From positions 1-36,103 of the forward strand of contig DASCMO010000216.1 in the NCBI GenBank assembly GCA_036010965.1: a DNA stretch of 36,103 bases, read 5' to 3'. Positions 33,115 to 36,103 of this stretch are shown here, piece by piece. Under the pieces are notes generated by a model, which ran no database searches, was not told the origin of the DNA, and was given only the letters and a program-made list of their open reading frames with translations. The position numbers and the translations under genes are program-made. The stretch is from GCA-2686265 sp036010965. GTDB taxonomy: Bacteria > Planctomycetota > UBA1135 > GCA-002686595. Within the stretch, counting starts at the first letter, position 1; every line of letters starts with the position of its first letter.

Positions 33115-33147
33115 AGGCGGCGCCGCCCGCTGTGGGCGACGCCGCCT
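33115..33147. terminator. Long GC hairpin between convergent genes, candidate bidirectional terminator
   Basis: AGGCGGCG (33115-33122) pairs with CGCCGCCT (33140-33147). After one mismatch, CGCCC (33124-33128) pairs with GGGCG (33134-33138) around a 5-base loop. The ~13-bp stem lies between the lipoprotein stop (33053) and the stop of the repeat protein (33173). There is no T run. Confidence 0.65.
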
Positions 33148-33172
33148 GTAAGTCAGTCAGGTCCTGGGGAGA

Positions 33173-35629
33173 TCAGGGACCGAACGTCACGGTCGTGGCG
33201 TTGGTGGTGTTAGCACCGGCGCCGCAGGCCGACGTGACGTCGCGGTAGAAGACCTGGAAGTGACGCTCGTCACCGGCACCCATGCCGGCTTCAGAGGCCA
33301 GGCCGCCGACCCAAGAGGCCGAACCCGTACCGTCCGCCAACTGGATACTGTGGCGAATCAGCGCGACACCGGTGCAGCGCAGCCCGTCGATGAACGGGAC
33401 GCCCGCGCCGCCGTTCAGGGCGTCTTGCGCCGAGAACAGCTGGACCGGCTGGCCAAGCATCATGCCACTGGCGTGCATTTCCAGGTCGTCGGCACCCACG
33501 CTCGTGGTTCCGCCCGAGCCCAGGTTGGCACCCGCTCCGCCCGAGTTGGCGCAACCTGCTTCGAGGTCATCGTTACCGCAGGGGCAACCCATACCACAGC
33601 AGAAGGCGTCACCGGGACCGGAATCCGACAGGTCACAGACGATCGGGCAGGCACCGTCGTTGGCCCGCAGCAGGAATGCCGAGGGAACGATGGCGTCCAT
33701 GGGGATCACGCCCACGTCGCCACCGCCGAGGTTGTTGGGGTCGAGGTTGCCGGTCGTATCACCAGCGATCCAGGCACCGGCCCAGGGGTTGTCCATGTCC
33801 AGAGGACACGGGAACGTACCTGCAGCCTGATGAATGGCCGCACCGATCCAGCCGTCACCGGCCGTGACCGCGCCACCAGCGATGGTGTAGCAGCTCATGA
33901 TATCGGTGTTGGCATTGACAGTGACCGCCGAGACGGAAGCCAGCAGGGCGAGGCCCGTGCCGGGGTTGATGTCGCCGTCCGAGTCGGCCCAGACGTAGAT
34001 ATTCACTTCATCGCCATCAGTGGCCGTACCGGGGAACATCGCGCTGCCGTAGGCGGCATGCACGGTGTCGACCACATCGCAGTCGGTGTGGTGCAGCATG
34101 GCGAGCTCACCGCCGGCGCTCAGGCCGAGGGCGTTCTCCGAGGCACCGTCATCTTGTGCGACGCAGGGAATCACGGGCGCATCTTCGATCGTGATCGTGA
34201 AGCTACCCGTACCGCCGGCGGCACCGGGGAAGGAACCGATTTGCAGACCATAGACCGAACCGGTGGTTACCGCGAAGCCGATTTCCGACTGCAGGCCGCA
34301 GGTGTCGTCGTTGCATGCCACTGCGGATCCCGCGGGGCACCCACCGCCGTCATAGGCGGCGATCTTGGTGTCAACGCCCGTACCGCCACACATCGTGACC
34401 GTGGCGTCGCCATCGGCGTCGGCGGTCCAGTCGAACCACACGTCATTGCCGATGCCCGAGGTGCCGAAGGCGAAGCAGAGGCTGTTGCTCTGCCCTTCGG
34501 AGCCCGTCGTGGCGGCGCCGTTGTCGAACCCGTGGCTCCCCTGGCCGGAGATGGCGTCTGCTGTCGAGCAGTCGTCAGAACCGGTGATCGGGGTGGGAAC
34601 GAAGAGGTCGAGGTTCATCGTGCCGGCACCACCGCTGCTGCCGGGGAAGGTACCGATCTGCAGGCCGTAGACCGAGCCGCTGTTCACCGCGAAGGTGATC
34701 TCCGACTGCAGGCCGCAGGTGTCGTCGTTGCACGCCAGGGCCGAGCCCGTGGGGCACCCACCGCCGTCGTAGCCGGCGATCTTGGTGTCAACGCTGTTGC
34801 CACACATGCTGACGGTCAGGTCACCAGAATCCGGGGCGGTCCAGTCGAACCACACATCGTTGCCGATGCCCGAGGTGCCGAAGGCGAAGCAGAGGCTGTT
34901 GCTCTGCCCCTCGCCGCCCGTCGTGGCGGCGCTGTTGTCGAAGGCGATGTCGCCCAGGGCCGGGCCGAGGTCATCCGCCGAACCACAATCATCGCTGCCC
35001 GTGCCGCCCGAACCGCAGTTCGTGGCGTTGTTGATGGTCAGGTTCAAAGTGCCCGCACCACCGCCGCTGCCGGGGAAGGTACCGATCTGCAGGCCGTAGA
35101 CCGAGCCGTTGGTCACCGCGAAGGCGATCTCCGACTGCAGGCCGCAGCTGTCGTCGTTGCACGCCAGAGCGGATCCCGCGGGGCACCCACCGCCGTCATA
35201 GGCGGCGATCTTGGTGTCAACGCTGTTGCCACACATGCTCAAAGCTGCGTCGCCGTCGCAGTCGGGGGTCCAGTCGAACCACACGTCGTTGTTGACGGCC
35301 GAGGTGCCGAAGGCGAAGCAGAGACTGTTGCTCTGCCCCTCGGTGCCCGTCGAGGCGGCGCCGTTGTCAAAGGGGAAGTCGCCCTGACCGGCAATACCGG
35401 TCGGAGTCGCGCAGTCGTCGCCCCCAGTCCCGAGCCAGCCACCGCCAACGGTGGCCGCCGAGGCCGTTTGCAGCATGCCATTAGCGGCAGCTTGCTTATG
35501 GGCGAGCGCCTGAGCACTCGTGGGTTTCTGTGCCACCGGGCCGGCCGACCGAACGTCGCCGAACTGCGCACTGGCAGGCATAAAGGCGGCACCAGCAAGG
35601 GCCGCGAAGGCAATAAAGGAAGTTCGCAT
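33173..35629 (-). CDS. Secreted three-repeat protein with planctomycete CPCGN-type C-terminal module
   Basis: The 818-residue protein has a signal peptide (MRTSFIAFAALAGAAFMPASA, cleavage before QFG). Three tandem ~140-residue repeats (DDCATPT, DDCGSAD, DDCSTAD starts) each carry GQSNSLCFAFGTS, NDVWFDWT, CG.(S)VDTKIA.YDGGGCP, ACNDD.CGLQSEI and GSVYGLQIG.FPG, like the beta-sandwich PPC-type domains of exported proteins, with paired Cys for disulphides. After a ~200-residue region comes the module GDAFCCGMGCPCGN...GCANSGGAGANL...LRCTGVALIRHSIQ, which I know from surface or exported proteins of Saltatorellus-like Planctomycetota. The start ATG is preceded by GAGAGAGA. The function is unknown, probably cell surface or extracellular. 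A dyad-rich leader lies upstream. Confidence 0.85.
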   Translation of the reverse strand: MRTSFIAFAALAGAAFMPASAQFGDVRSAGPVAQKPTSAQALAHKQAAANGMLQTASAATVGGGWLGTGGDDCATPTGIAGQGDFPFDNGAASTGTEGQSNSLCFAFGTSAVNNDVWFDWTPDCDGDAALSMCGNSVDTKIAAYDGGGCPAGSALACNDDSCGLQSEIAFAVTNGSVYGLQIGTFPGSGGGAGTLNLTINNATNCGSGGTGSDDCGSADDLGPALGDIAFDNSAATTGGEGQSNSLCFAFGTSGIGNDVWFDWTAPDSGDLTVSMCGNSVDTKIAGYDGGGCPTGSALACNDDTCGLQSEITFAVNSGSVYGLQIGTFPGSSGGAGTMNLDLFVPTPITGSDDCSTADAISGQGSHGFDNGAATTGSEGQSNSLCFAFGTSGIGNDVWFDWTADADGDATVTMCGGTGVDTKIAAYDGGGCPAGSAVACNDDTCGLQSEIGFAVTTGSVYGLQIGSFPGAAGGTGSFTITIEDAPVIPCVAQDDGASENALGLSAGGELAMLHHTDCDVVDTVHAAYGSAMFPGTATDGDEVNIYVWADSDGDINPGTGLALLASVSAVTVNANTDIMSCYTIAGGAVTAGDGWIGAAIHQAAGTFPCPLDMDNPWAGAWIAGDTTGNLDPNNLGGGDVGVIPMDAIVPSAFLLRANDGACPIVCDLSDSGPGDAFCCGMGCPCGNDDLEAGCANSGGAGANLGSGGTTSVGADDLEMHASGMMLGQPVQLFSAQDALNGGAGVPFIDGLRCTGVALIRHSIQLADGTGSASWVGGLASEAGMGAGDERHFQVFYRDVTSACGAGANTTNATTVTFGP
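34173..35419 (-). repeat. Three in-frame tandem repeats (~420 bases each)
   Basis: Repeat starts (DDC codons) lie at 35419, 34993 and 34576 on the minus strand, giving periods of 426 and 417 bases. The copies stay highly similar at the DNA level (for example TCCGACTGCAGGCCGCA recurs at 34284-type, 34701 and 35130 positions), so duplication was recent or conversion keeps them alike. Confidence 0.85.
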
Positions 35630-36016
35630 CTGAGTCTCTCTCTGAAGGAGTGGGATGGCCGGAAACCGGCACAGTCGGGGATGAGTCCGGATGGGGCGAC
35701 TCTCTAAGGAATGATTTAGAGCCCGCGCTCGGCTGGAGGACCCACACGTCCCCTGGAACAAAACCGACCGTGGCAGTGCCTCAAGACTACGCGATGTCTC
35801 AAATCGCGATAGGTATTCGCAAAAAAAGCTGTATCCCAGGCTTTTCATGGCCTCCAGTGGAGGCCTGCGGGTCACATTGGCCGGTGCTGCTCAGCCGTCG
35901 GAGAGCCGTTGGCAGGGCGCTCCCGGTGGGTCCCCGCCGCCAGAGCACTAGGACCAGAGCACCGGGAGAGGGTGCGTCCGCGTTCATCTCCGCTCCTGCA
36001 GACTACAATCCCGGCG
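35630..36016. other. Divergent intergenic region (387 bases) with a cluster of dyads
   Basis: There is no supported gene between the repeat protein and the gene at 36017. The region is less GC-rich than its surroundings and holds five inverted repeats: GCCGG-AAA-CCGGC (35658-35670), CTCTAA-8-TTAGAG (35702-35721), CGCGAT-7-ATCGCG (35790-35808), AAAAGC-10-GCTTTT (35824-35845) and GGCCTCCA-G-TGGAGGCC (35849-35865). A run of seven A lies at 35821-35827. These may be operators, leader-RNA hairpins or a terminator. A 62-codon frame at 35799-35987 (minus) has no recognisable coding features. Confidence 0.55.
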
Positions 36017-36103
36017 ATGCCCGCCTCCCCCCCCGACCCGCCCGGCATCACACCCTGGGAGACCCTGGAGAGCCGTCATGGCGACTCGATGGTCCTCTTC
36101 CGT
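36017..36103 (+). CDS. Start of a gene, possibly a NUDIX hydrolase (3' end outside window)
   Basis: An ATG at 36017 opens a frame that runs to the window edge (29 codons). The visible residues include PWETLESRHGDSMVLFR, which resembles the N-terminus of a NUDIX/ADP-ribose-pyrophosphatase-like group (W-x-x-L-x-S-R-x-G-x-D-x-x-x-F-R) remembered from similar proteins. The NUDIX box itself lies beyond the window, so the assignment is weak. The gene is divergent from the repeat-protein gene. Confidence 0.4.
   Translation, partial: MPASPPDPPGITPWETLESRHGDSMVLFR

Noticed and set aside
34173..35419. Possible CRISPR array or mobile repeat
   Set aside because: Units are ~420 bases, in frame and coding; there are no spacers or short direct repeats.
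33260..35707. 815-codon plus-strand frame opposite the repeat protein
   Set aside because: Its internal repeats merely mirror the real minus-strand repeats; it has no signal peptide or family.
35799..35987. 62-codon minus-strand frame in the leader region
   Set aside because: No ribosome site or conserved feature is visible, and it spans the dyad cluster.

Overview
The window is a stretch of bacterial chromosome with very high GC content. It is densely packed with ordinary-length genes on both strands. Several things point to a Planctomycetota bacterium, probably of the lineage that contains Saltatorellus/Engelhardtia-like organisms. These are a secreted repeat protein (33173-35629) with the CPCGN / GCANSGG C-terminal module that I know from those genomes, DUF1570-type gluzincins, many secreted or lipid-anchored proteins, an FG-GAP/UnbV lipoprotein, a squalene-cyclase-repeat protein and LpxB. 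The organism is inferred from protein style only; no rRNA or tRNA gene is visible.

Layout. 1-2822 (+): two tandem gluzincin-type zinc peptidase homologues (the first cut by the window edge) and a lipoprotein. 2894-5746 (-): trkA-trkH potassium uptake. 5806-6645 (-): a small kinase-fold protein, divergent from an ABC exporter pair (6682-8420, +). 8425-9120 (-): a membrane TPR protein. 9204-12098 (+): a four-gene chain with overlapping start/stop codons: lpxB, ECF sigma factor, anti-sigma factor and ybjQ. 12157-12819 (-): an iodotyrosine-deiodinase-like nitroreductase. 13030-16488 (+): a secreted deacetylase-like protein, a CPXCG zinc-ribbon-like miniprotein and a secreted squalene-cyclase-repeat protein. 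16507-17262 (-): signal peptidase I. 17367-20299 (-): a cation/proton antiporter with CBS domains overlapping a secreted beta-propeller-like protein. 20455-21353 (-): a 41-residue basic protein and a membrane-anchored hypothetical. 21593-27311 (+): two membrane-anchored alkaline-phosphatase-superfamily ('sulfatase') paralogues and an ApaH-type phosphatase, all overlapping by ATGA. 27290-29583 (-): an SDR and an FAD oxidase resembling the DprE2/DprE1 epimerase pair. 29661-33053 (+): a 1130-residue lipoprotein. 33173-35629 (-): the secreted three-repeat protein. 36017 to the end (+): the start of a gene, possibly a NUDIX hydrolase.

A cell-envelope theme runs through the window: lipid A synthesis (lpxB), an ECF/anti-sigma pair co-transcribed with it, a Kdo-kinase-like protein, membrane phospho/sulfo-transferase-like enzymes, a DprE1/DprE2-like pair, signal peptidase and lipoproteins. 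I found no CRISPR array, insertion sequence, prophage, tRNA or obvious defence island. The best candidates for under-described biology are the DprE1/E2-like pair outside Actinobacteria, the Thr-nucleophile membrane 'sulfatase' pair linked to ApaH, the lpxB-sigma-anti-sigma chain, the iodotyrosine-deiodinase homologue, and the dyad-rich leader region upstream of the three-repeat protein.
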